Shown: one piece after another, positions 1-11,412 of the stretch
Position numbering within the stretch: the stretch's first letter is position 1
How the letters are laid out: the number at the start of each line of letters is the position of its first letter
Program-made: the position numbers and the translations under genes
Notes under the pieces: generated by a model
What the model was told of the DNA's origin: nothing
What the model saw: the letters and a program-made list of their open reading frames with translations, nothing else
Database searches by the model: none
Assembly (NCBI GenBank): GCA_964030785.1
Contig: OZ034969.1
Coordinates: 36,006,601 to 36,070,600 of the forward strand
Source: Siderastrea siderea
Lineage: Eukaryota > Cnidaria > Anthozoa > Scleractinia > Rhizangiidae
Reading direction: 5' to 3'
Length of the DNA stretch: 64,000 bases

Positions 1-1534
1 CCACTTGTTCTTAAAATTTCACAAACAGTAGCTTTTGTACGGAAGGCTTTGACTCCTAAATAATCAAGACAAGACAAAATAAAGCACAGTAAAATGGGAA
101 AGAAGCATTTAATAAAAATTGTCACACTTTTTATGGCGAGTCAGTACAAAAATCATGCAACAGTCTGAACAACAAGCATTGAACAAATCCAGTACCAGAA
201 AAGGCGACATTTTTTGGCTATAGCACAAAAAAATTGACACTGGTTTACCTGTACTCGTTGTGGCTCTATCTGTGTTCCCTGGAATAGCTCCAGACATTTA
301 GACACAAGTCGGATGCCATGTAAAATACGTTGAATCGCTTTCACAGTTGTTTGAGTGTTATTTTTACCATTCCGTCGGCGGGCTCTATACTAAGAAAAAC
401 TGCGTTTTGTGGTTTGCGTTTAAAAAGTAAGATGGTGAATTCTAATGTTCCTCACCTCGTTAGTCTTGTTTCCGTGAGCTGCATAGTAATTATCGTACGA
501 GTTTAGTTATTAATCCTGTCTTCAGTTCGATCAAACAAACACATGATGGCTCCGTTGTCAGCGTTGTGCGAACGGAGCGATTTCCAACTCGTTCATTTGA
601 ACTCCCGCAGCCACAACGGTGAGATAGTACAGCTTCAATCCGCTTTGAACGACGATTACAACAATTTTCAGGAAAAATCAAACACGTACCACATTTCAGA
701 GCCCATAATTGGGAGACTTTTCCCAAACCTTGTGCTTGTACGTTCACTTCGGAGGAGTTTCATTGATTCATTCAGCTCCGCAAAGAAACGCTGCAACACT
801 TCGCAAGGTTTTGGCGCCTTTTTCGGTCAGTGATGTGATCGCGATCGATTCTTATCTCGGAGTTTCTCTCTCTTGATTTTATAGCAATTAGTGATTGCGT
901 TTTTAATAATAAAAACAATTATGTACTCGGACATACTGGATATCAAATAATTAATATATAGATTTAGCGGAGCCTAAAAGCGGAGCTCCACGTCTCTCTT
1001 TCATGCTAATTGGCCCGTAAAATACAGTAAATTTTAGTTGTGCAGTTATTCCCCAAGAGGTGAAAAACAGGAAAGGAAAACATGCGGACCGCTGAGGAAA
1101 CTGTGAGCTGGCTTATTTTTCATCAAAGAGAAGACTTCAGTACGACTTTCACCGACAGCTGTTCTTGTAGCATTCTTTCGAAAGCTAGCTTATAGAGTTC
1201 AAGAAGAGTACCTATAAAACTACAATTGCTAAAGAAAACCCACTTAAAGACTTTTCCCTGCAAATACACATTTCTCTCTGATTCCAATGCATCCCTCTGG
1301 CTGCTTAGTTCTGTTAACCATGAAACATTTCTCGAAATCTATCTTGCAAAAATGAATAATATTTTCCCGGCATCAAACCGTTTACTGGCAAAAATTCTCC
1401 AAAAAATGTTTTCGGAAACTTTCAAGCACACGTATAATTATCAAGAGAAAATGGCACAAGTTTTTCAACCGCGAAGTATTAATCGGGCGCTTTCAAGAAT
1501 ACACCCTGAACTATTACATTTTAGGAAGGTTTTA
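1..1534. other. Intergenic, no gene recognised
   Basis: AT-rich sequence with only short open frames on both strands. None shows a recognisable domain, codon bias or convincing splice context. Around 960-1000 there is a short GC-richer patch with repeated gcggagc words, which recur near 4580-4600 and look like scattered repeat debris. I see no RNA gene here. Confidence 0.5.
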
Positions 1535-2360
1535 TGCACCTATCAATTTAAAGCCGGCGGGGGGGGGAGGCAGGGCATGGGGTGGGGATTTGACATTTTT
1601 CAAAAATTTGCCGTCAAATTCCCTGCCCACGGGCAAACCATTTCAGTCAAATGCACAAAAATTTCCCCACCCCGGGCGGCATATTGCTGTCAATTATTTC
1701 CAGGCTGGATGCAAGAAAGACACAAGGAAAACACAGGAAAACTCTATAATTTTCACTTCTCAACGTTGCTACATCTCCAAAGGTACGTGTTTAATAACCA
1801 TTCAATCTGCGTTTAATACACTGTATATATCGAATTACAAAATCAACAGATTCTTTAAGAAACAGTTCGTGTTTTCTTGCAAAGGCTGCAGAAAGCGTAA
1901 CATTTGAAAAGAGCAGTCATTGCAGTGACTGGCCCGTACACTGGTCGTTTGCATTGGCCAAAAAATCTACTTGGTTTATCTTCATTCCTGTTTACTTCGA
2001 TACTGCAATGTCTAAAAGCGTTCAAATCAACAAAAACACTCTAAATTAATTAAAAATATGGAGATGAAACAGTCATATTCTTTGATTCTCGATCTCGTGG
2101 ACATCGTCGTGGACAGCCATTATGATTTCAAGAACGTAGAGTGCATGCGTGACGCGGGAAAAGTCATTTCCATCTCAGTCTCTTTCGTTCAAGTCAACGT
2201 TCAAACAGATCCACGTTGGGCGAAGACAAATTCAAATATCCCCTCCCCCGGGAAGGCAAGATCAGTCAAAAGACCCACCCCAGGGCCAACAATAACAATC
2301 AAATCCCCACCCCATGCCCTGCCTCCCCCCCCCCCCGCCGGCCTTAAATTGATAGGTGCA
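1535..2360. mobile_element. MITE-like inverted-repeat element with G/C-rich arms
   Basis: The sequence starting TGCACCTATCAATTTAA and running through a long G run, GGCAGGGCATGG and GGTGGGGATTTGA at 1535-1592 recurs in inverted orientation at 2303-2360. This gives about 58-bp terminal inverted repeats with small differences in the G-run length. The interior also contains CCCCGGG-type clusters. TTA flanks both ends and could be a 3-bp target duplication, but three bases can match by chance. No transposase is encoded, so this reads as a non-autonomous DNA element of unknown superfamily. Confidence 0.6.
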
Positions 2361-2731
2361 TTAGAGTCTCATTTTAGACAAAATACATGTAGACTTAAAC
2401 CGAGAAATGCTTTGCTTATAGTTACTTAAATAAAGATTTCATTTCGATCTGTAACTAAACACACACTGAAATGGCTTAGCGGTTTAACAAAAAACAAAAC
2501 GATCACGAAAACATGCCACACTGAACTCACTCACTGAAACGGCGAGTCTAAGTTTAGTCGCTAAATTGGGACAGAAATGTCATTCACTTCATATGGAGAA
2601 GCTAAAAAATATAACAATATAAGGAAGATAAAATATTCCACAACTGAACAAAAAACATAAGGAGCTTTACACTAAGACTATAAACTTAAAAATGACGACA
2701 GAGCGACTCTTCAGGTGTTGAATACTAAATA

Positions 2732-3636
2732 ATGCATGATTCAATTTTACCTGTTACCATCCCCCCCCCCGGGCAACCCCCGGGACAAGTCCAGCCCTTT
2801 GGGCCCGGGGGTGGGGAATTGTTTGAAAAGGTTTTGTCCCGGGGGTAGGGGGGCGGGGCAAATCGAAAATAACTTCTCGTTTTTCTTGTGAAGCACGTCA
2901 CTAGCTTATCACTTCTCAATTGACACAATGGCGCCGGACCGCGTAGAGAAGACTGCCTATTTCCAGAGGCAATCTCTAGAATTTGGAGCAGCCGGGTTGG
3001 AGAAGAATAATCTCTCGAAATTAAAATCTGCATTCAAAGGCATGTTTATTATAAATTGTTAAACGAAGGTGCGGTTGATGCGTACTCGAATGGATGGCGT
3101 TCATCACAAACATAGAAATATTTCTTCAGCGTATTTGTATGAAACAGATGCACAGCTTTATATTAAACAGAGATCTCATTCCAGTGTTCTTGTGAAACAA
3201 GCTAAGAAAAACTCCTTTAAAATGGTGTCATCAATTTGCTCACCGGACCTCTTTTGTGCATCTGCTATATTTAGAATAAAACACGCGGTGAAGAACATTT
3301 CTTTACTCGCCAGCCGAATGCCAGTGCGGTTAGACTTTTTTCTTCAGTTTTCTTTTTCATTGTAGTGTCCATGTTTTTTAATACTATACAATATCCTTCG
3401 TTCAGTAAACTCTAGAAAAGCGTTTAGGTTCTTGTCAAAACGTTGTGCTATTGTACGGAAATCAATTTTGAACACAAAAACGTATTTGTGGCCGATGAGG
3501 AGTCCCGGGGGTGGGGAATTGTCTCTTTCTGCGTGCCCGGGGGTGGGGAATAGACCGCCAAGTAAGAAAAAAATTGCAAATCCCCGAGGGTGTGCCCGGG
3601 GGGGGGATGGTAACAGGTAGAATTGAACCCTGCATA
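2732..3636. mobile_element. MITE-like inverted-repeat element (C-run termini)
   Basis: An arm containing TTCAATTTTACCTGTTACCA followed by a C run and GGGCA at 2740-2775 is repeated inverted at about 3594-3627. Weaker similarity continues outward to a TGCA word on each side. CCCGGGGGTGGGGAATTG words occur inside both halves. It resembles its neighbour at 1535-2360 in G/C-rich ends but the arms differ. The interior encodes nothing recognisable. The exact outer boundary and target duplication are uncertain. Confidence 0.55.
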
Positions 3637-5329
3637 AATACGATAAATACGAATTAGTCAAAACAACCCAATACGCGTCGCCGAAGAAAAACAACCTACA
3701 TTGAAAAAACAACACAGACTCAGTCTAGGACTAGTCACGATTTCCACTTTTCGAATAAAATACAGTAGAATTCCTCTAAGAAAAATATTGAAAATTACGC
3801 ACTAAAGTTCAAAAGGAAATTGAGCTTAATTAAGCTTAAGTTAACTGAAGCCTAAATATCAGATTGCTCACTAATGAAAATCCTTTAATGCATAAACACA
3901 GAAAAAGGACAAGAAACCTTCAAAAACATGAAATGGCATTCACATACAAAGCATTCGTCTGCCTAGGAAAGCAAACTGCATTCAATTTTCCCCTCGAGTG
4001 AAGTTGCTCGCAAGCCGGCAAACGGGAACTACGAGCTATTTTTAAACAAGTTTTTAAAACATTTCAAGAAAATTACCATAATTTACTAAACATGTAAAGT
4101 CGCTCAATTAAACAATTTTTACAATGTAAATCCACACTCAAATCTATAATTTACTTTACCACTGAACTGAAAGAAGGCCTTGAAAATCTAAACAAAAGTC
4201 GCCGGGTTCTTTCCAGATCTCCGTAGCTTTGAAAAAAACAAGTATGTCCGCGAACAAGGATTTCTTGCCTTCAAGCTCTCCAGTATCTTCTATATGCGCC
4301 ATCGAGATCATAGCAATCCTCTTCCTTTTCGTGATGAACTGCTACAAGTCTTCATTCCAAGAATGTATTACAATTATCGTATTGAAAGACGACCGTACGA
4401 CGAACCAGCCGCCATGTTGTTTACTTCAGCTACAAGAAAAATTGTCATTCCACCTCCCCCGGTCAGGCTGTCTTGGGACTCCCGTCACCCTCCCCCAGAG
4501 TCTGTACGGACGGACGGACGTACGCTGACGTCAGAACCAAAATTTTTCGGATCAACGGGTTACCAAATTTTCTTACCCATGGTGCTCCGCGAGCTCCGCT
4601 ATAACCATCTTGGTCACATCCAGCACGCCCTCGTTGTACGCAAATTTGCGTGTAGCCACGCGCGTTTATGACGTTAAGGGTGGCGCAATTTTTTCTAAAA
4701 ATAGCACATTTGTCTTTTTCGATGGGGCCGCGTGGGCCCCGCGCTTACGGTCTCCGTCCCCGATTATGGCTCCTGATTTTTCTAAAACCTCCAAGAAGCA
4801 CCAAACGCTACTAAAACGTAATTAAAGAAAAGGTGAAACGATATGAAAAATGCAAAAGTTACTCTAAGAGAGTTATGATTTCTCATTAAAAAGAGGTAAA
4901 TTCTAGATTCTGATAAGAGTGCTGTCAAAATATGGTAACGTCAAATTCCATAACAAAGGCATGTTGTATACCAAATTGTTGCCACATAAATTTCAGGAAA
5001 AGTCATCAAGATTGGTGGCCTTAGCATGCTTATTAATTCGAAAAAAAAAAGTTAAAAAAAAAATCCAAAGTCCTTGCGGACAAATTCGCCTCGCCCCTCC
5101 TCTGCCCGGTCTGAAAAGGGTGATCAAAAATTAAAAAAGGTTTGTATATAAATGAAATCCCTTCTTTTTTATTTTTTAATTTTTTGACTATTCGGTAGTG
5201 ATTGAATTTGATCGAAAGTCGCTTTGATTTTCTGATAATCTTCAGAAATTTAGAAAATAGTGGGGATTCCTTCAAAAAATCGAAAAAACGCAAACGACTG
5301 CAGAAAATCCACTCTGTTTTCTTACTCAC
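3637..5329. other. Intergenic or intronic DNA, no gene recognised
   Basis: This is downstream of the PAN/fibrinogen-like exons on their strand, so it may be intron of that gene. I did not find the next fibrinogen-like exon (expected to begin with the GGW motif). The stretch at 4500-4680 with cggacggacg and gctccgcgagctccgct words looks like old repeat sequence. Confidence 0.4.
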
Positions 5330-5876
5330 CTCCATCGGTTGTCACATCACAGTAAACGGTGAAAGGATTTCCAGATGATGTGGGATCAATGGAGTAATTT
5401 CCATCGCCAGAGGATGGGTGTACATCTTTGCATGATCGAGGTGCGGACGTTTTAAGTTGTTTCGTAACTGTTCCTTGAGAAAGAAAGAGACAGTGTCAGT
5501 TGATGTGTAAGACCATGTCTTTAAAAGTAGCTCTGAAGCTGAGGAAAGAACATCGCGTCATATATGTTTTACGTTCTTCTCTCATCAATCCCATGTACGT
5601 GGAGGACAAATCCTTTCTTATGGACTCGGCCTCAGTTGAATATATGGTTTTGATGTTAAGATCACACATTGAAGTGGACCACCAAAAGTTTAAACTTTTA
5701 CACAGTGACTCATACATGCAAGCCATAAGGCAGCCGGGATAGTCAGCAGAGTAGAAGAATCTGTATGTGTGGTTTCGCAAGGCAATTCCTCTTTGGGATC
5801 TTTCTTCGATGTTGTCTTTGTTGTGATGTGCCGTTGTAGCGATTATATGAAGACCGAGCATAAGTAGCATCTTCAT
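5330..5876 (-). CDS. Secreted PAN/apple-domain protein with fibrinogen-like segment, first two coding exons (partial gene)
   Basis: Two exons can be joined in phase on the minus strand. Exon 1 (5876-5573) starts at an ATG giving a hydrophobic signal peptide (MKMLLMLGLHIIATTA), then a PAN/apple-like domain with cysteines in CLMACMYESLCKSLNF and MCDLN. It ends at a GTAAAA donor in phase 1. Exon 2 (5473-5330) has acceptor TTCTCAAG and donor GTGAGTAAG. It encodes SCKDVHPSSGDGNYSIDP followed by FTVYCDVTTDGG, the start of the fibrinogen-like fold common in cnidarian secreted proteins. The frame could start farther out at 5951, but the internal Met fits the signal peptide better. Likely an extracellular adhesion or lectin-type protein; its ligand is unknown. 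Later exons were not found in the window. Confidence 0.7.
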
Positions 5877-6204
5877 AATTGTCCTCGGGATGCAACAGGG
5901 CTTCTGAAAGACAGGATGGGGTCGAACGCTGAATGCACTGGCCATGAACACGTTTTAACCTTCCAGCAAAGAACTAAATGACTCAAGCAGTTCAAATTGG
6001 GTCCAAATTGTATCTGGCAAACATGGTTGATGTTGATCAACTATATCTTCCACCAGATTGCCGAGAACAGGATGGAATTTTCGCTGACTGTAAATAATAA
6101 CGTCTGCTTTGGCCTTTAAACGAGCAATTCTGATGGAGTGTCATGTCATATGACCGTGATCCAAAAATGTGGAAGAATTGCGATATACCAGCAAATTTTA
6201 ATTT

Positions 6205-6312
6205 GATGGATGGATGGATGGATGGATGGATGGATGGATGGATGGATGGATGGATGGATGGATGGATGGATGGATGGATGGATGGATGAATGGATGGATG
6301 GATGGATGGATG
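6205..6312. repeat. (TGGA)n microsatellite
   Basis: About 27 tandem copies of a tetranucleotide equivalent to GATG/TGGA, with a single interruption (GATGAATGG) near 6289. An open minus-strand frame across it gives a SIHP repeat, which is an artefact of the repeat. Confidence 0.95.
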
Positions 6313-6730
6313 AGTGGCTAGTGTATCCCCTCACAAGTTAATGTTCAATGGAAAGTAAGCATGGCCGTCCAAAATGACGGAGAAAATTTGGTAAATAGTA
6401 TTTCGTACTATAACGATAGAGGTCAATATTCTTCGACTATTTTAATTTGTGTGCATAAAATCTTTCGGGTTGATTTGAAAGTGATGCGTAAACAAATTTT
6501 TAAAATTTTAATGCTAAGTTGGGGTTGTAAAGTTTTAGTTTTTTCTGTTTTACATGACACGTCGTTAACACCTGTTAATTTTTGTAATTAGTATCATTAC
6601 AGAAATACTTCTTCATTAGTCATATCTGAGTTTGAGTCACCGCTCTGAATTTTACTGGTAAATTCACTAAAGAAGCCAATTTGAATTCTGCGACTTACTT
6701 TAACGTTTTTGTAAATTTTTTTTTTTTCTA

Positions 6731-6908
6731 TAGCCTGCGTAGCAAGCGTTTCCGTAGGGTTTTCGGCCGCCCGTTCGAGGCGTTTTGCGCTTTTTGGTGG
6801 CGCAAAAATTGGGGTGAGCCCAACACTGATGGAAACAGCGGGGAGGGGGAGGGGAGGCGAGAAAAGGAAACGCTTGCCCGCAAACCCCATGATTTTGAAA
6901 AACGCCCC
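6731..6908 (+). repeat. Foldback repeat, copy 1
   Basis: Begins TAGCCTGCGTAGCAAGCG and carries GCAAGCGTTTCC near one end and its exact complement GGAAACGCTTGC near the other, about 110 bp apart. A second copy of the whole unit lies inverted at 7652-7813. A related gcgcctgctacgcaagc word occurs near 50550. It is non-coding and resembles a small non-autonomous element. Confidence 0.7.
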
Positions 6909-7651
6909 TTTGACACTTTCGCAGTTGGATAAATTCACAGCGTGACATCTGGTGAATAAAGTATTTTACGAATAACAGATCACCGGAGGATGCAAATTTA
7001 CTTCCATCAAAATCAAAACAAACTCTAAACGATCGCTTCAGGATTTGTCGTAATTCCACAGTTAAATTTCAGCCTCGAAAATCGGGTTTATTTTCTTCGG
7101 AAAACCTTTTCAAAGCGTCGCAAAGAAAGGACTCTTATGGAACAATTCTCGTTGATCTTTGCAGAGCGGTAGGAGTGGAAGTTGTTCAAAACTTGTAGCT
7201 ATTTCTGGACCGTATGCCTGTGCAATTCTTCATGTGCTCGTGAAATTTGGAATTTAGGGGCATTATTCGAAGTTATTCGGAGTGCGATAGGTAGCGAGTC
7301 TGCTGTTTCCCAAACTCCGCCAAAACAGTCTATCAACATGTGTAAACGGCTGCTTCAAACTCTATCAGGCAACAGTCCTTGTCGCAAGAATGTTCGTGTA
7401 GATTCCTCTGTGTCGGAGAAAGCTTTCCGCAAGTCTTTGAGATCTGCCGTCGGATCAGGACAAATTTGATCTTGAGAGGAACTTAGGTAAAAATAGTGAT
7501 GGTGAGAAGAATTCCCCGATCGAGAACCAGTTCGTTGTGTTCATGCGGGTCGCTCAAATGAACATACCTGATTTGATTGACGGATTTATCACTTGGCAAT
7601 CAACACTACCATGCCGCGCCAATCAGGAAACTCCGTTCGTGGACGAACGGT

Positions 7652-7813
7652 GTTTTTCAAAATCGTGGGGTTTGCGGGTAAGCGTTTCCTTTCCTCCCTT
7701 CCCCACCCCCGTCTTGTACTTTTTTGCGCTCGCCCCAATTTTCGCGCGTTCAAGAAGCGAAAAATGCTTCAAACCTGCGGAAAGCCCTACGGAAACGCTT
7801 GCTACAAAGGCTA
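7652..7813 (-). repeat. Foldback repeat, copy 2 (inverted)
   Basis: Reverse-complement counterpart of 6731-6908. It shares the TAGCAAGCGTTTCCGTAGGG end, the CAAAATTGGGG-like core and the GGAAACGCTT-CCCGCAAACCCCA end, with numerous substitutions. The roughly 740 bp between the copies has no recognisable gene. Confidence 0.7.
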
Positions 7814-8624
7814 TTTTTCGAAGGAAGTTTTTCTCCCAGCCAAACTATATGCAATTCAAGCGCGCATAGTTTTTTGAATATTTGTTTGTTTTAATTGTGA
7901 AACAGTCGTACTCGAAATCTCCTATTTGCTAGACAACTAAATCCCTTAGTTCCTGTATATGTTTTTGGTCTTAATGCTGACTCACAATTCAGAGGAAATA
8001 AGATGGAGATGTAATTCAACTAAAATACACATTATATGTCGACCTTGAAACGATCGATGTGTGGATGGATGCACCTCTGTCTTGTCTTAAAGTTTTTTCG
8101 CAGATGATAAAAAGACAAAAACAAAAAACCTATCCCAGTAAATCAATCTAAGCTTAAGCTCGTAAAAATGAGAAAATACTACATCACAGTTTATTATTGT
8201 GTCCCTACTTTCATGTTTAATGGATTGGCTTTTGGAGGACGTTTGGAAGTTGCACATGAACGTCTACTTGCTCAAATGTGACATCGCTCAAACGCCGTTT
8301 TCCATCTCTCCTAACTAGCCGCTATAAAGAGTTGGGGGCATCATTTGTTTGAACGTTGTTTGGTTAGCCTACGATGTTGCTTGTTTTCATGGTATTTCCA
8401 CTATTGTCATTCTAATCAATCCATATAATGAACCCAATTGGGCTCAATTTATATGCATCCCCCCACCTTTATAGCAGTTTTTTTAAATAGCAGATCCAGT
8501 TAAAATTTCTACCAATCCATAAACGCCTCAATTAAGCTGAAATTCGATGGAATGTCACGTTTTGTGAATTTTTTGGTGATATTCGGAGATGTTTGAGGTC
8601 AAAAAGCGGTGATTTATGAAATTG

Positions 8625-9026
8625 TTTTAAGGACGGTGCCTCCTAATACAGATGTATTTTTGCAAAGGTTATGACTATGGGGAAAAACTAGATTTTAGCA
8701 AGGGTTATTGGAATCCAAAACGAAAATGTGGGTAACCATGCATTTTTCAGAGATAATTAAGCAACCAAATTCCAAAAAAGGACTAAAATACAAGAATGTA
8801 TGGCGATTTCTTTCCATATTTAACCTCAATTATCTCTGAAAAATGCGTGGTTACCCCAATTTTCTTTTTGGATTCTGATAGCCCTTGCTAAGATCTACTT
8901 TTTCCACATAGTCATAAACCGCGCAAAAATATTATTGTATTAGTGGGCAAATTCCTTTAGAAACTTGAATGTCCCGAGATGCGCAGAACGTATGAGCAGT
9001 AACAAAAGCAGGCACCGTCCTTAAAA
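8625..9026. mobile_element. About 400-bp imperfect palindromic element (MITE-like)
   Basis: The arm from 8625 (TTTTAAGGACGGTGCCT) to about 8770 is matched in inverted orientation between about 8826 and 9026. Long shared words include GTTATGACTATG, TTAGCAAGGG, AATCCAAAA and GCATTTTTCAGAGATAATT. One arm has an extra 40-50 bp near its outer end. The whole unit can fold into a long hairpin and has no coding capacity. The boundary is taken from the outermost matching bases. Confidence 0.7.
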
Positions 9027-9727
9027 ATAGAATTTTATGTTAAAAATTAATAGATGCACAGAAAACTGTCCGCTAACTATAACAAACCAAAGTGTTTTCC
9101 TGTGGGGATGCAACCAGTGTTGTGTAAAAGGACTCTATTTCTCTTTTTATTTAGTTCTTAACTCAGGACCCATTTCATCAACATTCAACCAGTGTGTCCC
9201 TTTAAATAAAAGAAATAATGTTACTTAAGTTTGAAAAAACCGTACGGGTACTAAACAAAAACGTTCACAGCAGGCACTTTATGCTCTAAATTTTTAAATC
9301 GGATTTTGCATAATCAGTTATTTATTATGGCAAATACTTCTTGAAATACTTTTTGTGATGTGAAAACTTGACGATCTTGTGGTGTTTTCGGTAGATTTGC
9401 AGTTTTTTTCCTCATATGGACTAGGGTTCCTAACCGGAATTGTTTTTTATCTTCTCTAAAATACCAGTTGCAAACTGACAATTAAAATAACCTCGATATT
9501 CCCCTCAGTAAGGAATGAAAAGCTATGAAAATTAAAAACAAATACATTTGGTAACGCCGCACAGCTAAAGTAATAGTCGACGTTGATGGTGCGTGGGCAT
9601 GAGCAGAGAAATTGAAAAATTAATAGAGCATGCATAATCAATAAAGAAAGCTAACAGGCCCTTCCACGGTTTATTTTTACTTTTGAGAAGAACCAGTTAG
9701 TGAAAATTAATCGATACGTTTAGAAAG

Positions 9728-9947
9728 AGCGCCTTAAAATGAGTAAACTTTCGAGTTTGAGAGTAATATGTCAGAAACGAGCGAAGGTAAAATAATAGCT
9801 CCGCAAAGTCAAGAAATTTTACAAACGTTTGTTTGGTGGTGGGCACAAATTTGCGCCCCACCATATTGCCACTTTGCGGAGCCATATCTTTGTTATTTTT
9901 CATCCTATCACTCTCACACTTGGCAACTTTACTGATTTTAAGGCGCT
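9728..9947. mobile_element. About 220-bp foldback element
   Basis: Outer arms AGCGCCTTAAAAT(G/C)AGTAAA pair with the inverted copy ending GATTTTAAGGCGCT. Inner arms GCTCCGCAAAGT and ACTTTGCGGAGC are an exact 12-bp inverted repeat. Between them are further partly complementary words. It is non-coding and probably a small non-autonomous DNA element. Confidence 0.65.
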
Positions 9948-10585
9948 CTTCCCAGCGACGTCAATGGATTTTTGCTGACTGGTCCATGTGAAAAGTTGAA
10001 AAAAAAGAAGGGTATATTCCGTGCAAAGATGTTGTAGCGCTTTTTTTCCCTACGTTTCTTCCTCAGCGCGCGTGCTCCTGATAAAGACAAAAATCTTACA
10101 CTCTAATAGCTGCCGTGAAACGAGAATAAAACATTTTGCAGCAAGAAAACGTGTGTTTTATCATAGACGGCCTCTTACAAGCTGGAGTTAAACAACTACA
10201 GTCATGAGCCACTAGGTTCATGCACTGCATGTTTTTAAATTATTTTTTTGTTTTAGGTAATGTAAATAAATTTTGCGGGATCTGTTTTGGAAGTTGCAAA
10301 AAAATATATATTTATCTCGCACAAATGAAAATCCGTAAAATTTCATATCAAACCATAGTTGTAATAAACTAAATGCAGTCATCTGTAAATAGAGTATTTA
10401 TGCAAACTCGCGTCTAAAATAAGGCACGCGCGAAGTTTGAATACTGATCAACACTGCCAGCTTGTGTTTGCATATGGAAAGTTAGGAATAACTGACTATG
10501 CGATAATGGATGATTTGGACCAGGAGCTCTTTTCAGAGCTCAAAGAACCCCTGGTCTAACCTCTACTACTACATATGGTTATGCC
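9948..10585. other. Intergenic, no gene recognised
   Basis: AT-rich DNA without a supported frame. Near 10518-10558 a short imperfect inverted repeat (GACCAGGAGCTC and CCTGGTC) lies just upstream of the LINE target site. Confidence 0.4.
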
Positions 10586-10598
10586 ATTTGTGTGACTC
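10586..10598. repeat. LINE target site duplication, left copy
   Basis: ATTTGTGTGACTC occurs here and again at 31193-31205 directly after the poly(A) tract of the LINE. The first A of the right copy could belong to the tail, so the duplication is 12 or 13 bp. It bounds a complete retrotransposon insertion. Confidence 0.85.
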
Positions 10599-10686
10599 GG
10601 GACTGGGACGAGATCATGGGGGCGTAAAGACGTGTGCTACAACCCGCCCGTAAATTTAGTCTTTTCTAGCTTCTTGTTCAGAGCCT

Positions 10687-10983
10687 ATGGCCGAGGTTAT
10701 TTCGAATTTTATTTCCAAAAGAAGAAACCGGTCATCAGGGTCGGAAGGAGAGGAAGCAAATGAACCGAAAAAGCTAAGGAATACGGTCCACGAGAACGAA
10801 TCTCAAATCGCCGAAAGTGAAGAAGACCAGAACGTAATTGTTATAGCGCCTGAGATGACCGTCGACGTTGCCAGCAAATTAGAGGTAATACTCGTCAAAT
10901 TAAATAACATTGAAGTGTCGGTAAAGAATGTAGAGACTAACCTCGCTAGCCTTGAAAAGAGAATGACGAAGCTGGAAGAAGCT
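10687..10983 (+). pseudogene. LINE ORF1, 5-prime part (interrupted)
   Basis: The ATG at 10687 opens a frame for a charged N-terminus (SKRRNRSSGSEGEE) followed by a heptad-rich stretch (KLEVILVKLNNIEVSVKNVE), as in L1-type ORF1 proteins that trimerise through a coiled coil. After 99 codons the frame runs into the Polinton left terminus and stops at 10993-10995. The continuation lies at 26104 in the same frame once the Polinton and one copy of GAAGCT are discounted. ORF1 proteins bind LINE RNA and act as nucleic-acid chaperones. Confidence 0.85.
10978..10983. repeat. Polinton target site duplication, left (GAAGCT)
   Basis: GAAGCT immediately precedes the AG terminus of the Polinton and is repeated at 26098-26103 right after its CT terminus. 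A 6-bp duplication is the hallmark of Polinton integration. Confidence 0.95.
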
Positions 10984-11412
10984 AGTAGTTTATAAAATGG
11001 GAATTCCGGAACACTGTCAAATCTTCGGTCAAAGTATACAAGCACACCTAGTCAAATCTTCAGTCAAATTAAAGAGAAATATTTCCAGTCAAAGTATACA
11101 AGCACACCTAGTCAAATCTTCAGTCAAATTAAAGAGAAATATTTCCAGTCAAAGTATACGAATGCAGTTGGCGAAATATACCCACAATTTCATATAAAAT
11201 TTATATGAAATCTCCAAGAAACTTCACACACACTTGACTGATAAAAGCACGCGAGCGCACCTAGCCAAATTTTCCCAAAATTTTCGCCCGAGAATACAAA
11301 CGTATTTTCCCCAAAATCTTCAGTTAAATTTTATTATTACCGTAAGCATAACTTGTTACACCATTTTTATGAATATATCTTTTATCATCGAAGCAGCTGA
11401 GTGATATTTTAT
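10984..11412 (+). repeat. Polinton left terminal inverted repeat (429 bp)
   Basis: Matches the reverse complement of 25669-26097 base for base as far as I could compare by eye, with no net indel. It contains two adjacent identical 60-bp units (11041-11100 and 11101-11160, differing only at the final base). It also contains a 25-bp palindrome at 11187-11211 with 12-bp arms ATTTCATATAAA. The inner 88 bp or so are the mirror image of the 3-prime end of the polymerase gene. Such repeats serve as protein-primed replication origins and integrase ends in this family. Confidence 0.95.

Noticed and set aside
1226..1816. 196-codon open frame
   Set aside because: No domain, starts outside and ends inside an inverted-repeat element, and reads through the G run; a chance frame.
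4294..4671. 125-codon open frame with Pro-rich segment
   Set aside because: Crosses repeat debris with no homology signal or splice context.
6205..6312. CRISPR-like array
   Set aside because: Uninterrupted tetranucleotide repeat without spacers, in animal DNA.
6146..6334. Minus-strand frame with SIHP repeats
   Set aside because: Translation of a tetranucleotide microsatellite.
10997..11197. 66-aa open frame in the Polinton terminal repeat (also present inverted at the right end)
   Set aside because: It translates the 60-bp tandem units and has no independent support; both copies are simply the terminal inverted repeat.
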